DNA from: Ciona savignyi
Taxonomy: Eukaryota; Chordata; Ascidiacea; Phlebobranchia; Cionidae
DNA: 64,000 nucleotides
Direction of reading: 5' to 3'
Assembly: GCA_000149265.1 (NCBI GenBank)
Contig: CH003375.1
Location: 91,132 to 155,131 of the forward strand
Shown: piece by piece, positions 11,427 through 23,000 of the stretch
Layout of the letters: the number at the start of each line of letters is the position of its first letter
Numbering within the stretch: position 1 is the stretch's first letter
The notes under the pieces: model-generated
Seen by the model: only the letters and a program-made list of their open reading frames with translations
What the model was told of the DNA's origin: nothing
Database searches by the model: none
Program-made: the position numbers and the translations under genes

Positions 11427-14400
11427 TTAGCGTTCGTTTATGATCACCTTAAAGTTTGCAGGAGTGCAGGTCAGCGAATTTACCCCAACTAGACTTGGAA
11501 GCGGTTCTCCAGGCATAGGATTGATCTCATATTTTTGTAGAATCGCTGTCAGGAAAATAAATATTTCCTGTTTTGCCAGTGCTTCTCCCAAACAACTACG
11601 AGGTCCAATGGTAAACGGAATAACTTTGCTGGAATTTCGGTACTTTCCCTGGTCGTCGATGTGCCTATTCGGATTAAATTCCGAAGGGTTTGGCCAAGTT
11701 ACTGGGTCGTGGTGAACTCCCCATAGATTGGAAAGGATCTGCAACGTGATTTGACAATATTTGCAAATATTACAGCATAATAACTCTAAGCCTATTTTAC
11801 AATCTATAAGTCCGGACTAATGAATAGAAAGTTAGGTAGCCAAATGTAAAATGTGTATACGAGTTGTCATTAACGGCTTGGTCACAACCGGCCAAACACG
11901 GCTTATTATATTACTGTATAATACATAATTATAAATCTATATAAAACTTAATTTGTTTTTTTGTCCCAATATTGTTTTTGTCCGTTTTTTCTTTTCTTTT
12001 TTTTGTCAAACGCTTGGCAGGCATGGCTTGTGGCAACGACATCTACTTGAAGGGGTTATGGAATCGCAAAAAAACTTTGTCATTTGTTAGATCACATGGT
12101 CTAGATGTGCACTAACCAAAATTTTGGGGAATATACCCAGGGGAATTCCCCTGAGAGATGAAAAACCAAAACAATATTTTTTTAACAAAATTAGCTTTTT
12201 GGGGCATAGCGCTTAAACAGCTACTCCAATTTCAATTAGATTTGGTAAACTGTAAGGGCATTAGCCACTGATATACCACTTAAAAAATTAAAAAAAATAA
12301 CTCTTGGAAATACCCTAAAAAAGATTTTGTTTTCAAATCGTGATTGTGACAGGCATGGACTATGGCAACGACATCTACCAGAAGGAGTGATGGAATTACA
12401 ATGAAACTTTGTCATTTGTTAGACAACATGGTCTAGATATGCATAAACCAAACAATTTTGGGAAATATACCCAGGGGAATTACACTGGAAGTTGAAAAAC
12501 CAAAACGGTATTTTTTAAAAAAATAGCTTTTTTGGGGGCAGAGCGCTTAAACGGCTACTCCAATTTCATTTAAATTTGGTAAACTGTAAGTGCATTAGCC
12601 AAGGATCTAACACTTAAAAGAATTTAAAAAAATTACATAGGGAAATACCCTAAAAAATAAGATTTTGTTTTCAAATCATGATTGTGACAGGCATGGGTTG
12701 TGGCACCGACATGTACCAGAAGGGGTAATGGAATTACAATGAAACTTTGTTATTTGTTAGACACCATGGTCTAGATATGCAGAAACCAAAATTTTGGGTA
12801 ATATACCTAGGGGAATTCTCCTGAAAGATAATAAAACAAATCGGATTTTTTAAATTAGCTTTTTTTGGGCATAGCGCTTAAACGGCCAAAATGTTAGTCC
12901 CTATTCGCCTTTGTACATTTGAGCAAAAAGAAATAATTACATATGGAAGTACCCTAAAAAATATGATTTGTTTTTAAACCATAATTGTAACAGGCATGCT
13001 ATCTCCAACAAAGGGTCGCCAAAGCGGATTAAAACTGTTTGTTAGATTATCTAACAAACATCTAACTTAGATAACATAACTTAGCCATGTTAAGCAGAAA
13101 TTTATTTACCAAACCCAGGGGAATTCCCCGAAATAAAGAAAAACTCAATCGGGTTGGTTTGGGAATTTGCCTTCATTTTTACCAAAGCGCCTGACAAGAG
13201 GCTTAAATTTAAAACCTTTGCGTTTATGCTTGCAGAAACAAACTACTAACCCGGTGTATAAAATACAAATTGTGGTTAGGTACCCTGATCGCATATATAT
13301 ATGTCATACAAAATGTGTTTTACAAATAGTTTTAAAACACGTGGTTGACACTCTCTAGTATTTTTTTAGTTTTCCTATCAAATACATATACACTTCTGGT
13401 AGTATTATTTAGCGTCTTTGCCAACCATACCGTTGTTCCTTTTGATATTGTGTATTCATTGATTTTTATATCTTCTTGGCAGTAGTGCTGACTTCCCATG
13501 GGCACAACCGTGCAGTATCTCATCGATTCCTGTATAAATGCGCACGTGAACGGCATCTTCTCTCTGAGGATTGAACTTGGAATTCCATTCGCACCTGCAT
13601 TCAGTAACAGTAGGAGTTGTTCTTGTGCGTTATGTGTAATAAAGTCTTACCCATTGCCATATCTCTTTCCTTGACCAGTGTTTTTGCGTGCTCGGGGTGG
13701 TGTAACAAAATGACAAAACACCAAAGCAGGCTATTACTTGTAGATTCGGAACCCGCGAACATCATATCTTGTATGATCGTGGCCAGTTCGTCTTCCTGTG
13801 TATAATAACAAAACAGAAAAGTTTTAATTGGTAAAGGCTTCTATATCTAATCCAGGAGTTTGCACGCTTTGTCCTAGGTTGTTTCATGGCATTTTCATGG
13901 CGCATGATTTGACGCGCAAAAATCAACAGTCTTACAATTCGTAAATCATGTAAATCAACAATCTTAATTACTAATATTCAAATTAGGTAGTTGACTATGT
14001 AAACCGTGCATAACATTGGTTGGCATGCAAAGTTGCCTTCATTATCATTTTATTATTAAACTGGCACACTGCATTCAAAAGGTTGCCACCCTTGAGCTAA
14101 TCCAACACATTTTATCTTAAGCTAATCCAATTAAATATTTACCAACAACATTTACCGTAAATTGGTTTCTCATATTTTCCTTTCCAAATTTTATTTCATG
14201 TATATAATTGTCAATAAAATCTCTCAAACAATTTTCATCGAACGATTTTTTATGTTCCGCAACGTGACCCCGAGCGAAATCTATAATATTACAGAAAATA
14301 TCAGATATCATTGTTTTACAACAGTGTTTTTCAACCCGAGTCCGCGGTCTCAAATGAGTCCGTGGAAGGTTTAAATGAGTCCGCAAGCACATCAATAATT

Positions 14401-16524
14401 TGCATAACTTTTATTTGTTTTTGATCGTTATAAACAGCAGTGATGTGTTTTTATTAACGAGACATTGTAATTCAAGGTAATGTTAAGTTTGTAGTAGTGT
14501 ATCATATGCACATTGTCCAGTTACGCTACACTTTTGACTAATGCTGATTTAAAATTAATGCACTTTGAGTCCGCAAAGACTTTCGATGGTAATGAAATAG
14601 TCCGCGACCGACAAATGTTGGGAAACGCTGGTTTTACAAGGTACCACAATTACTTTAAAATAAGTTAGATACATTATGCCGTAATTAGGAAGATAAGTGA
14701 TTTGTATTAGATGGCGTATCACCAATTAAATTGATATTCACTGTTACTTTGAAATCAATACGTTGGTCGTTTACACTGGGGAGTATTATTATAAACTCCT
14801 ATAGTAATTATATTGATGTCATTGTTATCTTGAGTTGTGCAATATCTGCCCCTTGTACTACTTATTGGCAGTTTTTAAAACTGATTGTGTTATTTTTGCA
14901 GTTAATTTGAAGAACTCCTGTTGTGCTACGTATGGTGTAGTAGGCCACGAAAAAAGATCTTTGGTTGCTTATACAGCATGTTCATTCACTCCCTGCATTA
15001 TTGAGAAAAAATTCTCAATGTACTGAACTTTAAGACTTCGTATGGTCGGATTTTAAGACCCTTTTGTTAGGTCAGGTAAAATTGAATAGATAGGGAGAAT
15101 ATATGATTGAGCATCTGCTATAACTCGAACATTAGTCAGACATACTAAACTATAGAAATACGTTTAATTATTATTTTTAAAACCGGATAAATTTTACTCC
15201 GAGGCCGCGCATGCACGTAAAAGGGGAAGTTATCGACACTCTCTACCTAAATATTGATGTATATTTGACCTTGTAAGTATTGAAGTCTTTTAACAAGCCG
15301 TGAATAAGCTGATCCAAAAACGGGTAACTTTTTGAGACCTGGAAAAAAATTAACGAGAAGAACTTTCGGGGCATCAAACGGGTCTCCCAACCTGTGTAAA
15401 AGTGTTCGAATATTTAGTGTTTTCTTGAAAATCAACGGGGGTAATCCCCAAAAACTCGGGTGTAAAACTAGTAAATGTTATTTGTGTACTGTAAAATAAA
15501 CAAAATTATTTTGATCTTAATTACATAGCAAAAACGCCGAAAATTTACGTTTACTATTTATTATCTTGTTAACTTACATCTTTTGCATTGATTCAAGAAA
15601 TTCAAGGTGCTTTTGGTCGTCGAATTCGTATCGTCGGCCGCATACAATCCGGCAGATTACATTTGATGTCAACACGTACAGATTTATCTGACAAATAAGT
15701 TTATATTACTAAAATTAAAAAGATTAAGGCACAGATAAATATACATTTTTGGCTCTGGCTCTGCTTTACCTTAATATCAACTGGTTTGCCAACTTTGCAT
15801 TTAAGATACTCAGTAAAACAAAGTGCCTCTTCTGTAATGCGTTCTTCCATTCCTTTTCTGCCAAAGCCGTGTCTGCGTAGGAAAGCGTTTTCGACTGATA
15901 TATGTTAAGTTATCACCTTTTAATTTTAACGGGTAAATTTCTTCAAAAGAAACTTTCTTCTATTTTTCACTGCTTACTTAGAAAGTGATAGAATGATCCA
16001 TTTCTTTAAAGCTTTAAATTTTATTGAGTAATCCTTCAAAATGACTCCTTTATATTAATTTGACAAAAGATATTCTCGGTTGGTCTTCCACTGGTTATAT
16101 TTCCTTGGTTTGTGAATGCCTGGAGTTAAATTTGACGTGTTAAATTTCATTTGGCATGATTTAGACGTTTCTTTAATATTGCGACTAGCTTAACAAGCGA
16201 ATCGGGCATTGCAACGCACACAATCTTCGTAATAAAACCCACCTCTACAACGCTCTCTGATGTATTAAGGACAACCACATCAGATGTTCCCAATCTTGCA
16301 CTTATCACCGCTCCATACTTTTCCAGGCTCCATTTTTTAAATAACTTCTCGGGAAAGTGGTCGAGAAATGGTATGATCCCTAAGATGGGAATTCCCCTGG
16401 GCCCAGGAGGAAACCCATTGGGCCTTTTCCACCAATACTGGTAAAGTAAAGCAGAAAATATCACCAAGATAGTCCACAATTGAGTGTATGTAGACAAAAC
16501 CTCTATAATGTTTTTCAATATCAT
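11427..16524 (-). CDS. Cytochrome P450, CYP2-like, with a one-base frame break
   Basis: Membrane-anchored haem monooxygenase. Exons (minus, 5' to 3'): 16243-16524, 15978-16119, 15770-15872, 15578-15687, 15270-15391, 14156-14280, 13651-13795, 13431-13594, 11427-11738. All have GT-AG borders, and the phases agree except in exon 2. Visible motifs: N-terminal anchor, FPPGPRGIPILG hinge, SGRP, EERITEEA, I-helix AGSESTS, K-helix ESMR, and the haem loop FTIGPRSCLG with its Cys ligand. Total length would be about 501 residues, normal for CYP2. Exon 2 reads as CYP2 in one frame up to ..NIFCQINIK and then in the next frame from GVILKDY; at 142 nt it is one short of the 143 needed for the phase of exon 3. 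The C-helix, usually WxxxR, reads FKALK. So it is either a recent pseudogene, a natural null allele or a sequence error. Subfamily and substrate are unknown. Confidence 0.8.
12000..13165 (+). repeat. Tandem array of units of about 330 bp in a P450 intron
   Basis: At least three successive copies, each carrying in order 'gacaggcatg', 'ttgttaga', 'catggtctagat', 'ataccnaggggaatt', 'gcgcttaaacggc' and 'aaataccctaaaaaa'. Marker positions at 12081, 12413, 12751 and about 13036 give periods of 332, 338 and 285. The first unit has the perfect 16-base palindrome CAGGGGAATTCCCCTG. No ORF. Related single units lie at 9930, 17880 and 39560. Confidence 0.75.
13195..13357 (+). mobile_element. Right end of TA-flanked MITE, joined to the tandem array
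   Basis: From 'gcgtttatgcttgcagaaac' to GACACTCTC followed by TA at 13356-13357 this matches the right arm of the 6291 element. No left terminus is found within the intron, and the array lies directly upstream, as it does at 17880-18556. The array may be the interior of a longer member of the same family. Confidence 0.55.
15210..15246 (+). repeat. MITE terminal stub
   Basis: TTATCGACACTCTCTA matches only the right terminus of the TA-flanked family. It lies in the P450 intron just beside the exon ending at 15270. Confidence 0.35.
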
Positions 16525-17030
16525 TGCTAAGGCTCGCTAGAAAAAATATTTAAAGAAGTTACTAACATTCTATTGGGCCTATTTTTTAAAGGCTATCTGG
16601 AGTGCAATGCCAATAACTAGCAACTGCATGCGCAAATAATCTCGTAATCCATAGGCCTATACCAATTTCGTTTCAAGTTCCAGACTATGCATAGATAGTT
16701 TAAAATACACGTCAACAGCTGCTGAGGTATTCAATTTATCCCAGGGCAATTTGCGGTCGATAAGCTATGTATAAACCTGATTAGCAAGGTTATTTTCTAG
16801 GCGCCAAGGGGGAACACTAAAACGTGGTAAACTTTTTTATACAATTAGTATAAAAACTAAATTTTACCCTACCTAAACACTAATATCGACCTCAGAATTA
16901 ATTGAATTTTAATCCAAGTACCTACCCCAAACCCTTAACCAAAGTTTACTGAGAAGTTTCCCCTAATCCTCATTTTTGTTTCCCAAAAGGCAAATGCAGT
17001 ATATTTTTACCCTAACGCCACATTAGTCCT

Positions 17031-17331
17031 CCCGGTTGGTCTAGCGGTTAAGTGCGTCGCTTTTCAATCGAAAGGTTGCAGGTGCGAAACTAGTCGCTAG
17101 CTAGTCGGTTGTGTCTTTGGGCAAGGCACTTTACGGACATTGCCTGAACCTAGCGGATTAATGGGTTCTACCAAATTGAAGGTACGTGTCTATCATATAC
17201 AACACACTGCAATAGCTCCGGTAACCCGACGATGGGCGCGAGGTGATCTGACGATTGCCCGTGTGATAACCCCCTTGGTTTTCCCATTCACGGGGATAAA
17301 GATGAATATCCTAATCCCCTAATCCTAATCC
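17031..17331 (+). mobile_element. tRNA-derived SINE, full length (reference copy)
   Basis: The head has RNA polymerase III promoter-like boxes: TGGTCTAGCGGTTAAGTGC (A box) and GGTTGCAGGTGCGAAAC (a B box with changes). A constant body of about 200 bp follows, with landmarks 'gggcaaggcactt', 'ggattaatgggttctacc', 'aacccgacgatgggcgcgag' and 'cccattcacggggataaa', then a short tail of repeated atcct/atccta. No ORF of its own. Composite tRNA-related SINEs have been reported from Ciona; whether this is one of them is from memory and unverified. More than 20 copies or pieces occur in this window in both orientations. Confidence 0.85.
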
Positions 17332-17875
17332 CTACCAACGATTTCAAATGTTGCCTATTTTCATTTGATATTTGCTTTACGTTTACAAGCATACTAACGG
17401 CTAATAATGGCATTGGATAGGTTCTATACAAAATGACATACCGTAATTTATATAAAACCCAGTTTAAAATTCTGCGTAAACCACGTCTGCATTACGAAGT
17501 TTGGGAATTAGCAACGATGTAACACCTGAAGGGTGTTTGTGTACCAAGCACAGTAAAGCAACTTACACATTGCAACAAAGGGGATGCTAATAAATATATT
17601 AACATGCCACCTTAAGTTGCGGGAACATTTGGCGATTGAGACAAGGGGTTTTAAACAAAGTATATAGGCCAAACACCGAACAGTGATTATGCAGGTAAAA
17701 ATACGCCACAGTCAGTCAAAAAAACCGTTCAGTAGGTAGTCTGATATTTACTAAAAATATATTCAAGCTATTCCAGTTTACCCTAAAACGGCCGAAAAAA
17801 TAATAAACAAACATTATAATGCGCTATTGTCACGTGTTTAATACCGATGCTTACTTAACACCAGCATTATTTGAT
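17332..17875. other. Interval without recognised features
   Basis: AT-rich DNA between the SINE and the next repeat. I see no coding pattern on either strand. Confidence 0.35.
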
Positions 17876-17879
17876 AGAT

Positions 17880-18556
17880 AATTTCAATTTAAACAAATGT
17901 TCAGTTAGAAAACATGGTCTAGATATGCAGAAACCAAATTTTTTGGGATAAATCCAGGGGAATTACCCTGGGACGTTAAAAACCAAAACGGTATTTTTTT
18001 CTATAAATTTTGTTTTTTTAAGCAGAGCGCTTCTACGACTGCTTCAATTTTGATCAGATTTGGTGAATGTTAGTGCGTTACCTGTACCAATGCAAAAATA
18101 CCTAGGGAAATACCCTAATTTGTTCCTAAATCATGATGGTGACAGGCATGCCATGAAGCCCGACATCTTTAACAAGAAGTCGTCAAATCGGATTAAAATT
18201 TTAAGGATTGTTAGATAACATGACCCAGATATGCAAAAAAAGAAATTTATTTACTAAAACAGAGGGAATTCCCCGAATCCATGAAAAACTAAATCGGGTT
18301 GTTTTGGAATTTTGCTTAATTTTACCACAGCGGTTAGAAAGTGCTTCAATTTAAATCATTTGTGGTGAAATGTTTGTAAATCAAACACCATTATTCTTTT
18401 TTAACTACACATGGAAAAGAAGTTGGGTTTGATAACTATGGGACCCATGCCTTTATGCTTGCAGTAATAAACTACATACTCGATTTATAAAATACAAATT
18501 GTGACTGCTCGCATAAATATATAGCATACAAAATGTGTTTTACGTGGTTGACACTC
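17880..18556 (+). mobile_element. Long MITE-like element: 330-bp-type units plus MITE right end
   Basis: Two diverged units of the family in the P450 intron ('acatggtctagatatgcag', 'aggggaatt', 'gtgacaggcatg', 'gagggaattcccc') run straight into the MITE right arm ('atgcttgcag', 'atacaaattgtg', 'catacaaaatgtgttttacgtggttgacactc'). The same order at 12000-13357 shows that the two parts belong together. No left inverted end found. Confidence 0.6.
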
Positions 18557-18940
18557 TTAAGTTTAAATGAAATTTACAAACCACTTATGCCGGTTTTGAG
18601 TATCGATATGTTGTTATACACATGGCAACAGTGTAATATATTTTTTTTATTGTATCGCCCGCTTTTTTTAATAACCGGAATATAATATTTCATATATGTT
18701 TTTTTGGATACTTTTTGCCTTTTTTAAAACTTGAAGTAAAATGTCGTATAAAATATTAAAAACAAAGAATATCTGCCACAAACTACCTAAATGTAAAAAA
18801 AGGGGGGAAAGAAGGGGGGTTAACTTTTTTGTCACAGGCTGCGTCCACCAATTCAATTGTACATACAGTTCGTTTTCGTAAACGAAAGGGTGTATTTTGT
18901 TTAAAACTTTAATATTTCTCATACACTGAAACGTTGCTAA

Positions 18941-19324
18941 ATGTTTACCCAAATAAACAAGCTGGTTATATGCTGTATGCGTTTTCCATTAAGTTTATTT
19001 TGCTTATATCGGTATGCCTGTACAGTTTTTTCAGTTGTTGTTATGATTGCATATCGATATAGAAGTTCAGGAAATGAACGTCGTATAGTAAAACACTGGC
19101 AGACCCGATCTAAAAGGGAAATAAATTCACGTATTCAACGAGCTAAGCCACTAAGAATTGTTACAGCCCTGTGTTGCTGCATGTTTTGTTCGCGCACTGT
19201 TGATACAGGTTTAGTTTATTTAGTTTTTTCAGTATACGTAAATGTGAGCAATAGCATGCCAACTTTCATGCATGGTGTCAGTATCATTTTATCGAGCAGT
19301 GTTAAAACAGTTACGGTATTGTAA
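18941..19324 (+). CDS. Possible 7TM receptor fragment (TM5-TM7-like)
   Basis: 127-residue open frame. A hydrophobic helix (YACTVFSVVVMIAYRY) is followed by a basic loop (ERRIVKHWQTRSKREINSR), a second helix beginning PLRIVTALCCCMF, and a third ending LSSSVKTVTVL at the place where receptors have NSSVNPVIY. This order and spacing resemble TM5, loop 3, TM6 and TM7 of class A GPCRs, but the CWxP and NPxxY motifs are missing and no TM1-4 sequence precedes it. Could be a decayed receptor or chance. Confidence 0.25.
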   Translation: MFTQINKLVICCMRFPLSLFCLYRYACTVFSVVVMIAYRYRSSGNERRIVKHWQTRSKREINSRIQRAKPLRIVTALCCCMFCSRTVDTGLVYLVFSVYVNVSNSMPTFMHGVSIILSSSVKTVTVL

Positions 19325-20055
19325 GATAATCATATAAGTGAAATGACAGGTAATTTTTACATTATTGCATTTTAGACTGACTTTAATTTTATGCCATATA
19401 GAAATTACTGACTTAAACATTATGCGATTTTAAAGGACTGACTTAAAATTATGCGATTTCACCCCTTATAGAAACGATTTTTTCCCGCAAATTGCGCGTT
19501 TCGATCGTAAGTGCTTGGAAGTGCTCTATCGCCTGGCGTGTTATAGTTAGGGCAAAATGTTCAACCCTAGAGTTGTTCCAAATAAAAATTTTTAACATTT
19601 CTGAAATTTTAATTGTTTGATGACCTCACTATCAGGGCGTCCACGTCATATTATTTCTTATCCATTGTTATAGTTATTGATGTGTTAATAATACAGCCTA
19701 ACTGATCTTTACAAAGTTGCTGAAAAATATTCAACATGGCATAATATTGAATTTTTCCCTGTGGAGCGTTTCATACATTACCCTAAGCGCTAGACACTTT
19801 ATATTAAACGTCACGAAATAATCACAGATCACGTGACAGAAAGCATTATGGCTCGTGAGAATTTTGTCCAAGGCCTGTTTACAAGACTCTCAAAATTGTG
19901 AAAAACAGAATTTATACACAATAAAAAATCACGACAAGAACACGAATCTAATACAACCTTTCAAAGCCATTTTTTAATATTCAAAATTTTGTTTTTTTTT
20001 GCAACAATTTTTTGAAGTTAGCTCTTTCGGACAGCCTGTCTAGTCATTTTCTTAG
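19325..20055. other. Interval without recognised features
   Basis: No convincing exon or repeat seen. A direct near-repeat 'actgacttaa..ttatgcgatt' occurs around 19410-19460. Confidence 0.3.
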
Positions 20056-23000
20056 TGTGCTTCTATTTGAGATGTGAAGAGTCTGTTGAAGTGTCTGTGT
20101 TGAAAAGCGGATTGTCTATTAAGTTCTTTCCAATGGGCAAGGAAGATGTACCCGAAGCATTCTCATCAGTAAACCCTACGAACGAACATTTGCCCCTATT
20201 GAAATTCGATGGAACGTAAGGATAGTATTCGTGATTTGTTCTGCCATTTTAAGAAAATACAACCGAAAAAAGGAAGATTTAGTTTCGAAAATAATGCACG
20301 AAGTTTATGTTAATCGACCAAAAAACATAAATGCAGTATAACTTTTTTTCTAATTGGTGTTAAAAAGATAATAAAGTTTTTTTTTATTCGTTAGGCTACT
20401 GTAATTTAATGGAAACACCTTTATATTAGCTTAAGCCGAATGTTAAAGACAGAGTAAATCTTAATGGAAAAAAGTTATTTTTCAAAAGACCTAAAATTAA
20501 ACACGCTTCAGGAAATGGCATCGCTTTTTTCGGAGTTGTCATATCTGTTTATACGTTGGTATGGGATAAACTGTTTCAAATTAATATATTGTTACATATT
20601 TTGATTGGGAGGGACTAGACTTAACTTTCTGTTACTTTTAAAACAAAGAGCGGGTTGCTTGAACTAACTCCACCTATTCTTTTATAATAAGCGACATTCG
20701 GTGTAATTGTCGATATATTACTAGCTGTCTGGTATGTTACCTTCTAGCTGTTTCGGAACTATTGTGCACGCCTTAAACTTCTACTAGTAAAATAAAAACA
20801 TGTTTTATTTTCACTGGTAGTATTTTGCGCCCACTCCATGCATGGGTTTCGGTGTGAGGAACGCTATTACTCACAAGATTATCCGCAACTATTCATTACA
20901 AGACTTATGTATAAATATCCAGTTTATGTTCGGTTCGAGTTTTTACGATTTATAGTGCGGTTCTAGTTGTGTTTTGGTTTGGAAAAAAACAACTTTCACT
21001 ACACAGTTTATGCACTAAGCTCGTTTTAACAATGCACTTTCTATAAACTTAAAGATGTCACTTGAAGTGATATTACGTCACGTCCCTCTCCTTAGTTCTC
21101 CTGTGTTTTAGTAATAATCGTTTCGCCTTCATTCTTAGTTAATCAACGCGCGTTTTCGTTGCTATTTAGGTCCTTGTGTTTTGCCCTTGCTTTGCCAGTT
21201 ACCGTTATGTTGTGCTTTGTTGTTTTAAACTAGGTTTTCCTTTATTGCAGAAATAGCCTGCTTATTAACGTTGAATAAAGCTAAGTTAATCGACTTCTGT
21301 TGTCGTTTTCCGTTAGCGTCTCAGTTCAATTTATTCAACGTTAAGCTCAATCTGAAATGGACAAGCAACTCTTACGTCCGAAGGAACTGAACATTGAGCC
21401 GGAAGCCCATAATGCTTCTGTTCACTTTACCTATTGGATGCGCACTGTGAACGATTTCATCGAACATCTGGATGAAGGAAGTCGCACCGCGACTACTGCT
21501 GCGAATAAGAAGCGCATCATTGTGAATTGTTTATCTCCGGAGGTGTACGCTCTAGTCGAAGATATCGACTCTTTTGAAGAGATAGTTGCCACACTCAAAC
21601 GTATGTATATCAAGCGGAAGAACAACGTATTTGCGCGTTACTTACTCGTAAGCCGCCACCAAAATCCAGAAGAATCCATTCCCGAATATTTACGAGAACT
21701 AAAGTTCTTGGCAAAGGCATGTTCGTTTTCTGACGCCTCCGCTGCCCAATACAAGGACGAGTTAACACGAGATGCTTTCATTAACGGACTGATTTCACCA
21801 TCGGTTCGTCAAAGACTGCTTGAAATTGATGATTTAGACCTCCTTAAGGCTTCCGAACTTGCAGAAAGCTTGGATAAAGCGCAGCGACAGTCGCTAATAA
21901 TGAGTAAACCAGTACCTCCGCTTGCGTCCGTCTCCTGCAATGAACAAGCGCCCGTTACTGACACTCCTACAACCAACGAAGCTGCCCTTGCTGCTACTAG
22001 GCGAAGAGTGGGTTTACCTAAGCGATCAACCGAGGTGAATTCATGTTTCTTTGGTGGTGGTATGCAACATCGCAGCCGTTCTACTTGTCCTGCCCGAAAT
22101 GCCACTTGTTATAATTGTGGTGTAAGAGGACATTTCGCAAGGGTTTGCCGACAACGCGCTACCATTAAACAATCAGTCGTTGGAAATTCGTCAACTGCGG
22201 TCTGCATTATGCCTGAAGTTAGTCCCCTTGCGCCGTTTTCTCCTCTAGCGGGAGCACCTTCCGGTTTAGGCCCTGCGCTAGTGGATGCTTCGCTTGAATC
22301 TGTTCCGGTCAAAGCACTCGTCGATTCGGGAGCATCGGAAAGTTTTGTCAACAAGGGTTTGGCCGATAAGCTTTCTCTTAAGACTTCCGGTCCTATTTCT
22401 CCGATATCTATGGCTTCTTCTCGTCTTTCTTTGACCACGTTTGGGAAAACCTCCGCTACGGTCTCTTTACTTGGTCGATCGTATCACCTCACCTTTGGCG
22501 TCATCGATAGCCTGTGCGCCGATGTTATCCTTGGTCAAGACTTCCTTAAGCGACATACCGAAGTCATTTTTCAAATGGGAGGCACAGAAGCACCACTGAG
22601 AATCGTGGCAAGTACGCCGCCCACGTTAGCACTTGCGGTTGCTCGATTAAACGCTCCTCGTTTATTCGAATATATTCTTCCCAACTGTACGCCAATTGCT
22701 GCAGCTTCTCGTCGTTATAGTACAGACGATCTCAACTTCATCAATGAAGAGATCATCCGTCTTCTAGAATACGACATCATTGAACCCGCTCGTTCCCCCT
22801 GGAGAGCTCCTTTATTAGTGATCTCACGCGAAGGTAAAAGGCGACTAGTTGTAGATTACTCGGTTACCGTTAACCGATTTACTCAACTAGACGCCTATCC
22901 GTTACCAAAAATAGAAGAAATCGTCAACTGTGTTGCCCGTGACAAGTTTTACAGCTCCATTGACCTGCGTGCCGCCTACCATCAAGTCCCGCTGAGGGAA

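Noticed and set aside
12000..13165. CRISPR-like array or satellite
   Set aside because: Units are about 330 bp without short spacers, the genome is eukaryotic, and related single units are dispersed, which fits a transposon interior.
17031..17110. tRNA gene (and the similar heads at 50913, 41990 and others)
   Set aside because: A and B boxes are present but the cloverleaf is poor and every copy continues into the same 200-bp body and tail, so these are SINE heads.
17140..17322. Conserved small protein repeated at 17140, 32893, 41739, 50990 and 51838
   Set aside because: These similar ORFs ([11 protein letters not shown]...) are frames through SINE copies, broken differently in each copy.
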